Shown here one piece after another: positions 34,721 to 45,421 of a DNA stretch of 64,000 nucleotides. The position numbers and the translations under genes are program-made. How positions within the stretch are numbered: the first letter of the stretch is position 1; each line of letters starts with the position of its first letter. The stretch lies in NCBI GenBank assembly GCA_021432635.1, contig MU270041.1:142408-206407 (forward strand), read 5' to 3'. A model generated the notes under the pieces. That model saw nothing but the letters and a program-made list of their open reading frames with translations. It was not told where the DNA came from and searched no databases. The stretch comes from Thozetella sp. PMI_491. Lineage: Eukaryota > Ascomycota > Sordariomycetes > Chaetosphaeriales > Chaetosphaeriaceae.

Positions 34721-35562
34721 GGCGCGGGGCAAGGGCTTGCATTCCCATGATACGGGAAGGCAGGTTGTTATACGTTTCAGTCATTCTCGAGGCACTCTTC
34801 GGGTCTTCGAGGTGGCTACAAAAGGATCAGAGCGAGGCTGGTCTTCGATGAAATGGAATCCCCACGGATCAAAAAGCGAGATGCTGTATGTATGTCAAAA
34901 AGGCTGCGCAAGTGTTCATCTAGATGTCCTCAGCAGAGGGACACGGGAGCAATCACGGTCATTCTGCGAATGCGCCATTTCCCTGACCCGCTTCTTACCC
35001 ACCTATTCGTGCTCGCTCACTTTCTCGCCAGAGGAAATGTAGAAGGGTAACATATCCCGAACGAGAGTAATATTGGAATGGAAAGCCTGGGACGGCCGAG
35101 ATATATTGCTTTGCGGGGTGTCATGGCTGTGTAGGCCTTTGGTGAGGTAAGAAATGGGCAGTAGCTCAAGCGCCGTCTACTTTGGCCTCCAGCATAGCCT
35201 CCCCGGCTATGGAGACCTTCTGCTAAGTCGTGAGGGGTCGTCGTCTGCGCCCCCGGCACCACCCAAATGGAACAAATGGAAGGCCGAGTCCCACAAGATG
35301 GCGCTATGGGCCAGTCAGGGCCGCCCACATCTGGCAAGGTATGTTTTCCCAAGGAGAAGATGCCGGCACCCTATCGCCCTATCGCTACCCGAGAAGGCAT
35401 TCTGAGGGGCCAAATGCGGTGCGACCAGGCTTTCCGAGTGGCGTTATGCGGTCCATTAGAGAATCGGAGCCTCAACGCAGACTTTTCTTTTCTCCCACAT
35501 AGAAAGCCACCGACGGCGCTCCATCACCGCATGGGCCGCCGACCCTAAATGTTTTGCATCCT
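34721..35562. other. upstream region of the kinase-HET gene
   Basis: About 840 bp. A plus-strand frame at 35154-35405 starts MGSSSSAVYFG and could be a non-conserved upstream exon or an upstream ORF, but I cannot join it convincingly. It probably holds the promoter and 5' UTR of the gene at 35563. Confidence 0.4.
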
Positions 35563-38500
35563 ATGCATCCAACCAAGACGGAAGCAGAGATGGCAAGTGA
35601 ACTAGTGATCCAGGAGAGCGCGGCGCCATTCGCACTGCCCCTGCATCCGGCGGGCGAGGTGGAGCAGAGGAGCCAGCATGCCTTCGCATACAACTTAGGC
35701 CTGGGGGAGCAGCAGCTGTCGCCCTCCACCACCAGCTCGATCGTCTTATTGAAGGAGCGCATCTACGACGAGCTGATAAGGAGCACCGGCGAACAGGAGT
35801 TTCTCCCAGCCAACTTTATCGACCTCTTCACGGCGCGCGAGAGGGTAATCGAGGTGCTCAATGAGGAGGGGGTGGAGTATGACGATGACCTCTTGGCGTA
35901 TGCGTCCGGGGAAGGCAAGCGCGTCTTCCTGACGCTGGTGGACATCGAGAAGCTCGAAGCGCTGCAGTCGCTCTACGAGGAAGGCTTCAACGACAGCCAT
36001 CTTCCCGTAGGCGAGACCAAAACAGATAGAAAACGCGTGGGCCGCAAGAAGATCATGTATGAGATTCGCTCGCTCGACGAAGCCTCAAACACGCTGCGGG
36101 CCGACCGATGGGATTCCTTTGCGCAGGACATGTGGAACAACCAGTCGCTCAAGAGCTTCATAAACACCCAGTGGCTGTTCCTGGCGCCGGTCTTCACCAA
36201 AGACAAGTTTCGTTACGTGTTCCATCAAAAGCGACCGCTACCCTATATCGACGATGGCGGTGCGGCCTCTAAGGCTGGCTTCTTCAGCCGTGTCACCCAG
36301 GTCCGCATTCATGACGCACACCAGCAAGTCCTCGTAAGCAAGAGCACATTGATGACAGCTGCGGACGCTCTGCCTAACATACCCACAGGGAGACGGGAAC
36401 AAACCCTTGGTCGCCCTCAAGCAGCTCCAGCCAGACAAAGATACGTATTTCCAGCGAGAAGCCGACACCCTCAACGTCATCCGCGAACTCAACAACAAGC
36501 ACCTCATCAAGCCGATCGCGACCTACCGGCGTGGAGAGTCTCTTTGTTTCATGTTCCCTTGGGCGCATGGCGGCAATCTCCGGGAGTTCTGGGCCAAGGC
36601 GGATGAAGATAGTGCCCCCAGGATCAAGCGAGACGCCGACCTGGTCCTCTGGGCCCTCGAGCAGATGTATGGATTGGCTAACGGTCTGGAGGCTCTCCAC
36701 GAGAAGAACTGTCGTCACGGCGACTTGAAACCAGAAAATCTGCTTCGATTCACCGAGCAAGGCGGTCGAGGCATAATCCAGATCGCCGACGTAGGTCTGG
36801 CCAAGTTCCACATAGTAGCAACCCAGAACCGCCATGCGAGAACAACAACAATGACGGGGACCTTTCGCTACGAACCACCGGAATGCGATGAGAAGTCTGA
36901 TAATCCTCGATCCCGCGCGTATGATATTTGGTCCCTTGGCTGCATTTACCTTGAGTTTCTTATCTGGCTCCTTGACGGGCAAGAAGGCTTAGAGTCATTC
37001 AATGCCCCGGGGAAGTTTCGCCATTTTTGGGACCTCAAGAATGGCTCTTACCAGCTGCATGCTATTGTTGAAGAACGTATCAATGCCATGTCGCAGCGCC
37101 TAGGGTCTGAAGACCCCAAGATTGACGGTGCGCTCAAGGACGTCCTGCACATCGTCAAGACACGCCTGCTCGAAGTCAAGCTTCGGAGCGACGATGACCC
37201 CAAGGTAGTAGGCCGTGCAACGGCAGAGGAGCTCGGTTCTCTGCTGGCTACCGTTCTAAAGAAGGCTCGTCAAGACAGCAAATATTCGTTTGACGGGAGC
37301 TTGTGGAGGCGCAGGCCCCAGGCCGCTTCTGCAGCTCCCAGCCTGGAAGTGCCACAGAGAACTGATCGTCCCAAGCATATAGTTCCCAATCTTACGCTGG
37401 CTCCTCCGCCTTTGGCCTCAGAAGCCAACGAAAACGTCATTGTTGTTGCAGCTCCGGATGAGTCACCGGTTGCTAGCAACGCGAATACGGCCAAGGCCGC
37501 CAGCGGTCCGGCTAGACCTGCTGAGGAACTAGAAGTGCGTCTACCCTCCCCAAAAGCTCGTGCATGATTGTTTTGTATGCATACTAATCAAATTTCGGTC
37601 TCTACAGTATGTAAGTTCCGCCCTCGCGGAGTTTGAGAAGGGTGCTTGTTGACAGATGCGCTTTGGTCGAATCAGAATGTAAGTCTTTATTTACCAAGCA
37701 CACCAACGATAGCCAGTTGCTAACGAAATTTATCAGGTTGTAAGTGAATGATAATAGCCTCCACCCCTTATTGAACACATAGAGCTAACTCAGACACAGC
37801 CCGTAAGTACCCTGCCAGAATTTTCAGCACAAGCCTCGGGGCGGTGTACAACAGACCCTAATAGTTTGCAAAGCAACTCCAAAACCTGAACGATGACTGG
37901 GAGTCCACTTCGGACAACTCGTTTGCCAAGGCCTTGTTCGGAAAGATGGACTGGTCTACCGTCCGCCCAGACATTCCGTCTGCTGAGCTGTGCGGCGAAT
38001 GCAAGACGATGGACATATGGTCAAATGGGCTCAAACGCATCTTCCAAATCGGGAAGCTCAAGGAGAGTGCCAATGACTGCGATCTATGTCGACTATTCTA
38101 CCAAGTCGCTCTCGAAAAGGGAGTCGATGAGCAAGGAGGCATTCAGTTCCACCGAATTGCGTCTGCGTTCAAAAAAGGGCCGGAGGGGCTCCCTGTTCTT
38201 TCGATTTATGCCGATCCAGGTAGGACGAGCCAAGACTAGCATGCAGTTATTGATTTGCTAACATTACAGTAGAATCGAATTTAGACAATCAGCCACTCGC
38301 CCAACTTGGATTTCCCCTCCTGCCCAAGCAGGGGAGTGGGGTACAGGCGGCGATGCTGAGCCAGTGGCTACAGAACTGCGACGAGCATCACGGCTGTGTT
38401 CCTCTGGATATAATACAGGGACACAACCCGCTCCCTACTAGAGTGCTGCACATCGGCAGCAGTGCCGCCCCATCTCTACGTCTTGTGAACGGGGGCGAGT

Positions 38501-39833
38501 CGTGCCACGGCAGATACGTTGCCCTCAGCCATTGCTGGGGAAAAGTCGACGGGAATCAGATGTTCTGCACTTACCAAGAAAACATCGATGCTTTCCGAGA
38601 GTCGATCGATATTGATAGGCTTCCAGCTACTTTCCGGGATGCTGTGAACATCACACGCGCCCTGGGAATCGAGTATCTGTGGATAGACTCCCTATGCATC
38701 ATCCAAAATGACGAAGACGATTGGGAGGCCGAGTCGGGCCGCATGGAGGACGTCTTCAGCTCAGCCTACTGCACCCTCGCCGCTAGCTCTACCCAGTCTG
38801 CCAGTGCTGGTTTCCTCCAGGAGCGAAAGGCAAGAGCATGCATCAAGCTGGACAGCCCTGGCCGGGGAGCTTTGTATGTATGCAAGGCCATCGACAACTT
38901 CCACCTGGACGTCGAGGAAGGAGTCCTCAACCGGCGTGGATGGGTGCTGCAGGAGAGAGCGCTGTCACGCCGCTCTATACACTTTACTTCGACCCAGGTG
39001 TACTGGGAGTGCGGTCAGGGCGTACACTGCGAGACCCTAGCGAAGTTGCTCAAGTACGTTTATCTCCCTTCCTGCATAGACAGGCGCTAAACCACCCGGA
39101 TCATAGCTCTAAGGCCTCCTTTCTGGGCGACTCGAACTTTCCGAACTCCGCCCTGAAATTTTTCAAAGGTGGCCGCATCTTGTTCTTCCAGAGCGTGTAC
39201 GAGATGTACTCGCGTCTCGACTTTTCGTATTACAAAGACCGATCTGTCGCTATTTCCGGGCTGGAAAAGCGCCTTGTGAGAACCTTCGAGACCCGAGGCG
39301 GATATGGCATCTTCGAAGCCTACCTGCAGCGCGCGCTTCTCTGGGAGCGCCCCGAGAAAGGCATCCTGGACCGCATAGGGTATCCTCGAGATCGCCACGT
39401 CCCATCCTGGTCGTGGATGGCGTACCGTGGAGGCATCAAGTACATGAACATCCCGTTCGAAGGGGCCGATTGGACAAAGGACTTGAAGCAGCCGTTCCAT
39501 GCCAAGACGAATGACTGGAACAAACGGCACTGGCAGCCGGACGACACCACGAAGTCGACCGATCTGGAGGCCACGGCTCGAAAGCTCAATATCACCCGCA
39601 TGGAAATGAGGACGCCGAGGTTCGTCTTTGATGAATCGACGGACTACGATCCCGCCATGCTAAGATGTGTGGTTGTTGGGAAGGCGAAGAAAGGGGAAGT
39701 ATCGGGCGAGGGCCCTGTCCACTGGGCCCTCATTATAAGACCGATCAAGGGGATGCTTTACGAAAGAGTGGGAGTGGGCTATCTACTGCCTTCATACGTT
39801 GGAGAGGAGGATGGCAATATCCGTGTCCGTTAA
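35563..39833 (+). CDS. kinase-HET fusion protein linked by four 3-nt microexons
   Basis: Nine exons in one frame (1264 aa): 35563-36333, 36389-37534, microexons 37608-37610, 37676-37678, 37737-37739 and 37800-37802, then 37865-38219, 38270-39053, 39107-39833. Residues ~1-250 hold the helical module and linker (QWLFLAPVFTKDKFRYVFH) shared with the minus-strand kinase. Kinase landmarks: PLVALKQLQ (Lys near 268), FQREADTLNVI, RHGDLKPENLL, QIADVGLAKF (DVG in place of DFG), FRYEPPECD and YDIWSLGCIYLEF. After the Tyr-Asn-Val-Pro microexon linker comes a HET N-terminus with LCGECKTMDIWS and CDLCRLFY, then the HET core near residues 843-960: YVALSHCWG, LPATFRDAV, YLWIDSLCIIQ, GWVLQERALS. HET domains trigger incompatibility cell death. 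ATG 35590 is an alternative start. It could instead be two genes, with the HET part starting at Met in FGKMDWSTV. Confidence 0.8.
37535..37864 (+). other. cassette of five introns separated by four 3-nt exons
   Basis: Introns 37535-37607 (73 nt), 37611-37675 (65), 37679-37736 (58), 37740-37799 (60) and 37803-37864 (62) are separated by the triplets TAT, AAT, GTT and CCC. Each triplet is immediately preceded by CAG and followed by GTAAGT. Three introns have a clear branch site (ACTAATC, GCTAACG, GCTAACT). Joined, the triplets encode Tyr-Asn-Val-Pro and keep the kinase frame open into the HET frame. For the last intron an alternative AG at 37854 gives a stop after 13 codons; the AG at 37864 keeps the frame. 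Confidence 0.75.
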
Positions 39834-41169
39834 AGACAGGGGCTGTGTTGGAATAACTTCTTCAACCATCTCAAGCACGCCTATAGATGTTTCTTTGGGA
39901 ACGATTTAGATGGATAGACTAGAGAACTAACCCAAAAGACCATCACTCCCTCTATACAGGAGTAACTCCGCTGACGTTATCCCAATCCGTCTTCCGTGCA
40001 AGCCAATCGCAACTAAGAGCATCTGTACCACCGTGTGTCTAATTGAGCCGATTCTGTGTGCAATTCCTCTTTAGTGTAGTCTAGATCGCAATCCTCTGAG
40101 GTTAGCACAGGGATGCCATTGGATCAAGATGTAGCCACTCCCTCCAGGTACGCACAAGGCTAAACTTCTTCGTGGATTTGATATGGTAGATGTTGTGTCT
40201 CATCTGGGATTCCGTCAGCTTCGGCCCTTCTTCGCCCTGTGCAGTCATCTGACCTCCACGCGAAAATCGGCGCCGCCAAGGAGAACCTCGAGCTCCCGAG
40301 AGAGCGTTCGAGGAGACGCACACTTTGTATGCAGCCTCCCATTGTTCACCAGCTCTTCCTCGTCTGCCTCAGTATCCATGACGCTGTCAGGCATAGCCTT
40401 ATGAAGGTGTCCTGGGAGCAAGATCTCGTTCTCGTTCTCGTTCTCGCCTTTGTCTCTCGAAATGCTATGAGATGGAAGTCTAGGTGATGTAGTTGACCTG
40501 TGGTAGTTGCTTCTCAAGCTACGCGAGAACCACAGATCGAAGTCGAGAAGATGAGGCCACCTATGTTGTCATTCCAGAGCGTCTTTTAATTAAGAAAACC
40601 TTTGTTGTGAACTGGCGCAGTCTCATTGGTTGGTTTGCTATGGCGGTGGAAGCCACAGCTTTCGTGGGAAATAAGGGCGCGGGTGCTCGATCAATGCGTT
40701 GCGCGCTGCTCTACTTCAAAGCCACGGATAAACAGCGCGGCATGTGCCCGGCTACTCACGGCTGTGACTATGTGTACCTTTCCTATTCGATGCCTGGTTA
40801 AGCGGGCTTTCCGCCGATACACGGTCAGATCAAGCCCAGAAAAGGTTATAAAAGGTCTCATTGGCTTGGCACGGTGCGACGTGGTCTGGTAGGTCTTTTA
40901 AAGCAGTGGGCAGGTTCTGGAGGTTGGGTAGCAGTTTAAAACTTGGGCTCAGCCGGAGGCATGGAACCAAACCTTCCCGGTCGAGGATTGCCCTCCTGTG
41001 TCACTCATTCGCAACGTCATTGTCTTGCTTCGCATTTTCAGCTTAGAGGTAGTGCCCAAAAAAGAACTGCACTAATTGTTATTGACACTCAGCTTGGCCG
41101 TCTTCTGCCACGTCTATATATACTGTGCTATACAGGGATCTTACGAGGAGACCTCAGATGTTAATGCGA
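39834..41169. other. intergenic with a TTCTCG microsatellite
   Basis: About 1.3 kb between the HET 3' end and the SQR 3' end. A short repeat of GTTCTC units lies at about 40425-40450. Open frames at 40493-40801 and 40239-40487 have no recognisable content. No gene supported. Confidence 0.45.
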
Positions 41170-42806
41170 CTAGGATGATGTGGTTGGCCGGGAGAAAGCC
41201 TGGGGCCCAAACCAGGTGCCCTTGACGAAATAGTTCCAGTAGACATAAGGCTAAAGAAATCATGTGAGATTCTGCGCGGACCACAGCAGTATGGTAGAAC
41301 GAGTGAGTGACTTACAAAAATATCCTTCTTCAGGTGGTAGAAAACACGTCTGGGCACTTCCTGGCCGCCGACGATTTCCTCAAATGTCTCCTTGGGCACA
41401 CCGCCGTACTTGAACTCGCACAGCATGAGCTCACCGTGTCCGGTGAGCAGCGGGCAGCTCGCGTATCCATCGTAAGCGGCCTTCGGCTCCTTTCCGTTCA
41501 TGACTGCCGTCAAGTTGTCGACCAGGACCGGCACTTGAGACGAGATCGCCGCGGCGGTCTTGCTGTTCGGGAGGCTTGAGGCATCTCCGATCGAGAACAC
41601 ATTCGGGTATTTGGTATGTTGGGTGGTCGACTTGTCGACATCCACCCATCCTGCAGCGTCCGCTAGTGACAGGAACATGCTTGTTAGTTAAGTGTCTCTC
41701 TCGCGGGTCAGATACGACTCACCCAGAGGGGACTTGGCTACCCAGTCCCATGGCTTCTGCGGCGGCACCACATGCAAGAAGCCGTACGGCCTCTGGACTT
41801 CCTTTCCATCCGCAGCAAGGTTCTTGAAGGTAGCGACCTTCTCCTTGGCGTCAATGCGGACAAGGTTGTGCTGGAACAGGCCTTCAACGTTGCGTTCCTG
41901 ACGCAGAGTCTCGAGAGCTTGGCTGTACTTCGGCACGGCAAACATGGCTACAGTCGCAATCAGCTACTTTTACTCCAAGCAAGGAGATTATGAGCTGCAG
42001 AGCGAGGAAGTTGGAAATACGTAATACGTACCAGGAGCGCCAGTCGCGAACGTAGCGTTGATGTTGCCTCGCACGCCACGCTGGTTCCACTCAGAGAGAG
42101 CCATCCAGAGGATCTTCTGGGGAGCTCCAGCACACTTGATGATGCCGGCAGGCTGGGTGAAGATCGCATCTCCCTTGCTGAAGCCCTGAATGTTGGACCA
42201 CACCTGCTCGACGGTCTTGTCCGAGTAGATGGAAGACACCTGGCTGGAGGGGTCTTGCAGGGCTTCCTGCAGGCCAGAGATGCCGGCGAAGTTCACCTCG
42301 AGACCGGGGGCAACAACCAGATAGTCATATGAGATATCGGTCCCGTCCGCCGTCTTCACGACGTTGTTGGCCGGGTCAAAGGCGGACACTCGTAGCGGGT
42401 AGTGCCGCGTTCCCTCGGGGATGAGCGACGAGAGCGGCCGCTGCATAGAATCCAGATCCTTCAAACCAGAGCCTACCAGAGTCCATCCGGGCTAAGGGCG
42501 ACGAGGGTAGCTGGTTTAGCACAGTGACATACAGCGAATGGATCTGAACTCTGGAAGGTAGGCGCATACCTGGTAGTGGTGGGTCGACGCGGGGTCCAAG
42601 ATGGCGATGTCGGCCTTCTCCGTCGCCTGGGCGCGACGCAGCTGGGCAGCCACCGTCACACCGGCAGTGCCTCCTCCGACAATGACGATCTTGTGGTGAG
42701 GCTTCGACGCCACCGATGTCGTGTAGAGACGGCAGGGGCGCCGAGCCGCGGCGGCCAGGGTGGCCCGGGCGAGGGACGGGGAGGCCCTATAGAGCAGCAC
42801 CGCCAT
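41170..42806 (-). CDS. mitochondrial sulfide:quinone oxidoreductase
   Basis: Five exons, all in phase: 42806-42570, 42491-42032, 41947-41723, 41662-41316, 41250-41170 (449 aa). It oxidises sulfide with transfer of electrons to ubiquinone at the inner mitochondrial membrane. The N-terminus is Arg/Ala-rich with few acidic residues (LARATLAAAARRPCRLYTT), as in a mitochondrial presequence. FAD binding: HHKIVIVGGGTAGVTVAAQL; second site NVFSIGDASSLPNSKTAAA. The two active-site cysteines of the eukaryotic family are visible as GIIKCAGAPQKI and YASCPLLTGHGE. It ends with the amphipathic VYWNYFVKGTWFGPQAF. It corresponds to the Hmt2/SQOR family of fission yeast and animals. Unrelated to its HET neighbour. 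Confidence 0.93.
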
Positions 42807-43497
42807 TTTGGATGCTTGGTCTCACTAGAGGCCCGAGCTTTTGACGAGAAATGCCAGATAGGAGGTCCAATGGCAAGGGTCGCAGCTTGTGAAGTCCAGC
42901 GGCGAGCCAGGGAAAAAGAGAAAAAGTTAGACCGGCCAGCTCTTCCCTTTCCGGGCGCAAGTCGAGTTTGCAATTTCACGTGACTGTGAACAAATAAAGC
43001 TCGCACGACCTTTGGAAGCAAGCTGCAAAGCCCTGACTAAAGTTACCGAGTTGACCCACTGGCCCTGGCTAAATAGCTTGATAGTCTCCACCGCATCGGC
43101 CCACAGACCTGTCACCCTTGACGCCTTCTGCAACAAGCCGTGGCGGGGCACGCACAGCACAGAACTGCGGCAGTATCCGCTCGTCACCAGTGACTGATAT
43201 TGGGAGGTGATAACAGACTGCCAAAGCTGCCGCCTGCACATTCAGCCTCGGATCCAGAGTAGTAGCCGCCCCCACCAAATCACTACCAGACCACGAGCAG
43301 GGGGGGAAAAAAGATCACAACCTTCTCCTCGCCCTCCAAGGTCTTCTTATTCTCCAGGGATCAGACCAGAGCTGCATCACACCTGACAGCCCCCCGCAGC
43401 AGACCCTGCTCTGCCCCCCTCGCCTCGCCTACAAGCCCCCCAGCTGCCGGACTGTACAGAACCCTCCACTCTACACGTCCCTACCGCACGCACAACC
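42807..43497. promoter_or_regulatory. divergent promoter region of SQR and Nudix gene
   Basis: About 690 bp between divergent start codons. CT-rich tracts just before the Nudix ATG (43330-43495) are typical of constitutive fungal promoters and 5' leaders. No gene seen. Confidence 0.45.
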
Positions 43498-44121
43498 ATG
43501 TCGCAGAAAACACAGGAGCCTGTCATCACCAAGGTCTCGGACTTACCTACGGACCAGGCCAAGTGGGTGACCCTCCAAAAGATCGATTATGTTGATCAGA
43601 TCGGCAAGGCACGCACCTGGGAGGTGGCCTCCCGCAAGACGCGCGGCAAGGCCGGCGTAGATGCGGTCGCCATGGGTAACATTCTGCTGCACCCGTCGCG
43701 GCCCCCGTCCACGCTGCTGGTAATCCAGTATCGCCCGCCGCTGGACGCATACACGGTCGAGTGGCCGGCCGGGCTCGTCGATGCCGAAGAGACGCCCGAG
43801 GAGGCCGCCGTGCGCGAGTTCAAGGAAGAGACGGGCTATGAGTGCCGCGTGCTCAGCGTCAGCCCCGTGCAGGCGGCCGACCCCGGCCTCAGCAGCGCCA
43901 ACATGCAGCTGGTCATGGTGGAGGTGCAGCTGAAAGAGGGCGAGGAGGAGCCCATACAGCGGCTGGAGGACGGCGAGCACATCCAGCGGGTCGTCGTGCC
44001 CCTGAGCGAGTTCTACGACCGCCTTGTTGAGTATTCGAAGCAGGAGCGCATGGTGGTGGCGGCGAAACTCTTCCACTTCGCGGCAGGCATGCATTTTGCA
44101 AACACCCAGAAATACTTTTAG
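43498..44121 (+). CDS. Nudix hydrolase, ADP-ribose pyrophosphatase type (Ysa1/NUDT5-like)
   Basis: A single exon of 207 aa. The Nudix box runs GLVDAEETPEEAAVREFKEE followed by TGY, matching GX5EX7REUXEEXGU with all acidic metal ligands present. The preceding DAYTVEWPAG and the following PGLSSANMQLVMVEV are typical of the ADP-ribose/nucleoside-diphosphate-sugar branch. It cleaves ADP-ribose to AMP and ribose-5-phosphate. The start is supported by a GCACAACC ATG G-like context (CACAACCATGTCG) and normal length. Intronless, unlike most neighbours. Confidence 0.93.
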   Translation: MSQKTQEPVITKVSDLPTDQAKWVTLQKIDYVDQIGKARTWEVASRKTRGKAGVDAVAMGNILLHPSRPPSTLLVIQYRPPLDAYTVEWPAGLVDAEETPEEAAVREFKEETGYECRVLSVSPVQAADPGLSSANMQLVMVEVQLKEGEEEPIQRLEDGEHIQRVVVPLSEFYDRLVEYSKQERMVVAAKLFHFAAGMHFANTQKYF

Positions 44122-44647
44122 AGCGGCTTCAGGGTAGAAGGGTGCCGACCTAGAAGCTTATCTGGCTCAGAGTCAGAGCGAGTGCGCGGCCAAACACCAA
44201 TGAGAGTATGGATGGCCAAAACTCTCTACGTAGGTAGAATAGTCAGATAACTTCGTGACCTCGGCCGACTGCACCGAACATAAAGCGGGTCTCAGATGTC
44301 GGACCTTTTTGTAATAACTTTTCCCATTTATTATTTCCCAGACCAGTTGATCTATCGCCGATACTGGCCACGCCCTGGTGCTTACTAGTCGACTAGCAAC
44401 CGGACATCTTTTTCTATACAATTTTGAGCACACTCTCGAACAAAGTGGGTGTTACAACAGGTGTGACCAGCACATGCCTTGTTCTACCCTTATTACCCCT
44501 TGTACATTACCCCCCCACCATGTAGCTGGTGATATAAAGAGAAAGACAAAGAAAAATGATGGTTCTTTGCAGCAATTCCGCCCAAAGCCGTCTTCCGTAT
44601 TAGCGAGTCCTAGCCGAGATGAGAGGGTCCCGATATCATGTCGTTAT
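44122..44647. other. intergenic between convergent genes
   Basis: 526 bp, AT-rich, between the 3' ends of the Nudix and secreted-protein genes. Nothing recognised. Confidence 0.4.
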
Positions 44648-45421
44648 TTAGAGAACGCTCTTAACGAAGGCTAGGATTCCGTTGAACGACCCAAGCAGGT
44701 TTTGTACTCCCGTGACGTTCAGGTTCGCGATCACCGCTGGCTGTAGGAAGGCAAGAAGAAGCGCCTGGATCGGTGCAAGTACGGGGCCAATTGCGGCTTG
44801 GGCCGCTTGCAGCTCGGTCTTGAGAGTGTTGAGCACCACAGGAGCCAGGTTGATGATGGTGACGGTCAGAGCAACATGGATAGCGTTAAGTGCGTTTATC
44901 GCTCCCTGCACAGCCGAGTAGAGGGCCTGGAGGTCTGCGCTCCCTAAACTGGCAACACCTTGAAGAACACCACTAGCACCGCCGGCGGTCTGGGAGAGAA
45001 TTCCCTTGACGGCGGCCTGTATGGCAGCGATGATAGATTCCAGGTTCGCCTGGACGAGTGCTGAGAGCTGCACATAGACGCTATTCTGAATCGACGTCAA
45101 TGTGTTGTCTGTCTCACATGTCAGCCACATCTTTGCAAACGCCTCTAATATGCTTGTCAGGGTCATCATACTGAGAACTTGGGTGTTGCCAGTTACAATA
45201 CTCGTCATGTTGGTTAGGAGTGGCCCCACGGTATCGAGGATACCGGCTCGCTCTACCAGGACCGAGGATCCCTGCGCCTCCGCCACAAGCTTATCCAGCG
45301 CCGAAATCTGATCCATTGAAAACTCATCCACTCCTGACAGGTCATCCGAAAAGTCGTCCGACAGAGAAGATGGGACAGCAAGGGCCAGTGAGCACAAGCT
45401 CAGCACCTGGAAAAACTTCAT
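44648..45421 (-). CDS. secreted Ala/Leu-rich helical protein of unknown function
   Basis: A single exon, 257 aa from the Met at 45421 (MKFFQVLSLCSLALAVPSSL, a clear signal peptide). An acidic pro-like segment (DDFSDDLSGVDEF) follows, then a predicted all-helical, Ala/Leu/Ile-rich body with amphipathic repeats (AIQAAVKGIL, SAVQGAINALNAI, LAPIQALLLAFLQPA). There is only one cysteine (LTCETD) after the signal region. No catalytic motif. The composition recalls hydrophobic cell-surface or surface-binding proteins, but I do not recognise the family. An in-frame Met at 45526 lies upstream but is followed by non-signal sequence. Confidence 0.8.
   Translation of the reverse strand: MKFFQVLSLCSLALAVPSSLSDDFSDDLSGVDEFSMDQISALDKLVAEAQGSSVLVERAGILDTVGPLLTNMTSIVTGNTQVLSMMTLTSILEAFAKMWLTCETDNTLTSIQNSVYVQLSALVQANLESIIAAIQAAVKGILSQTAGGASGVLQGVASLGSADLQALYSAVQGAINALNAIHVALTVTIINLAPVVLNTLKTELQAAQAAIGPVLAPIQALLLAFLQPAVIANLNVTGVQNLLGSFNGILAFVKSVL

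Noticed and set aside
37653..37678. A 23-nt exon (from the AG at 37655) in place of the 3-nt AAT microexon
   Set aside because: It puts the chain out of phase and leads to stops before the HET domain, whereas the 3-nt version keeps the frame.
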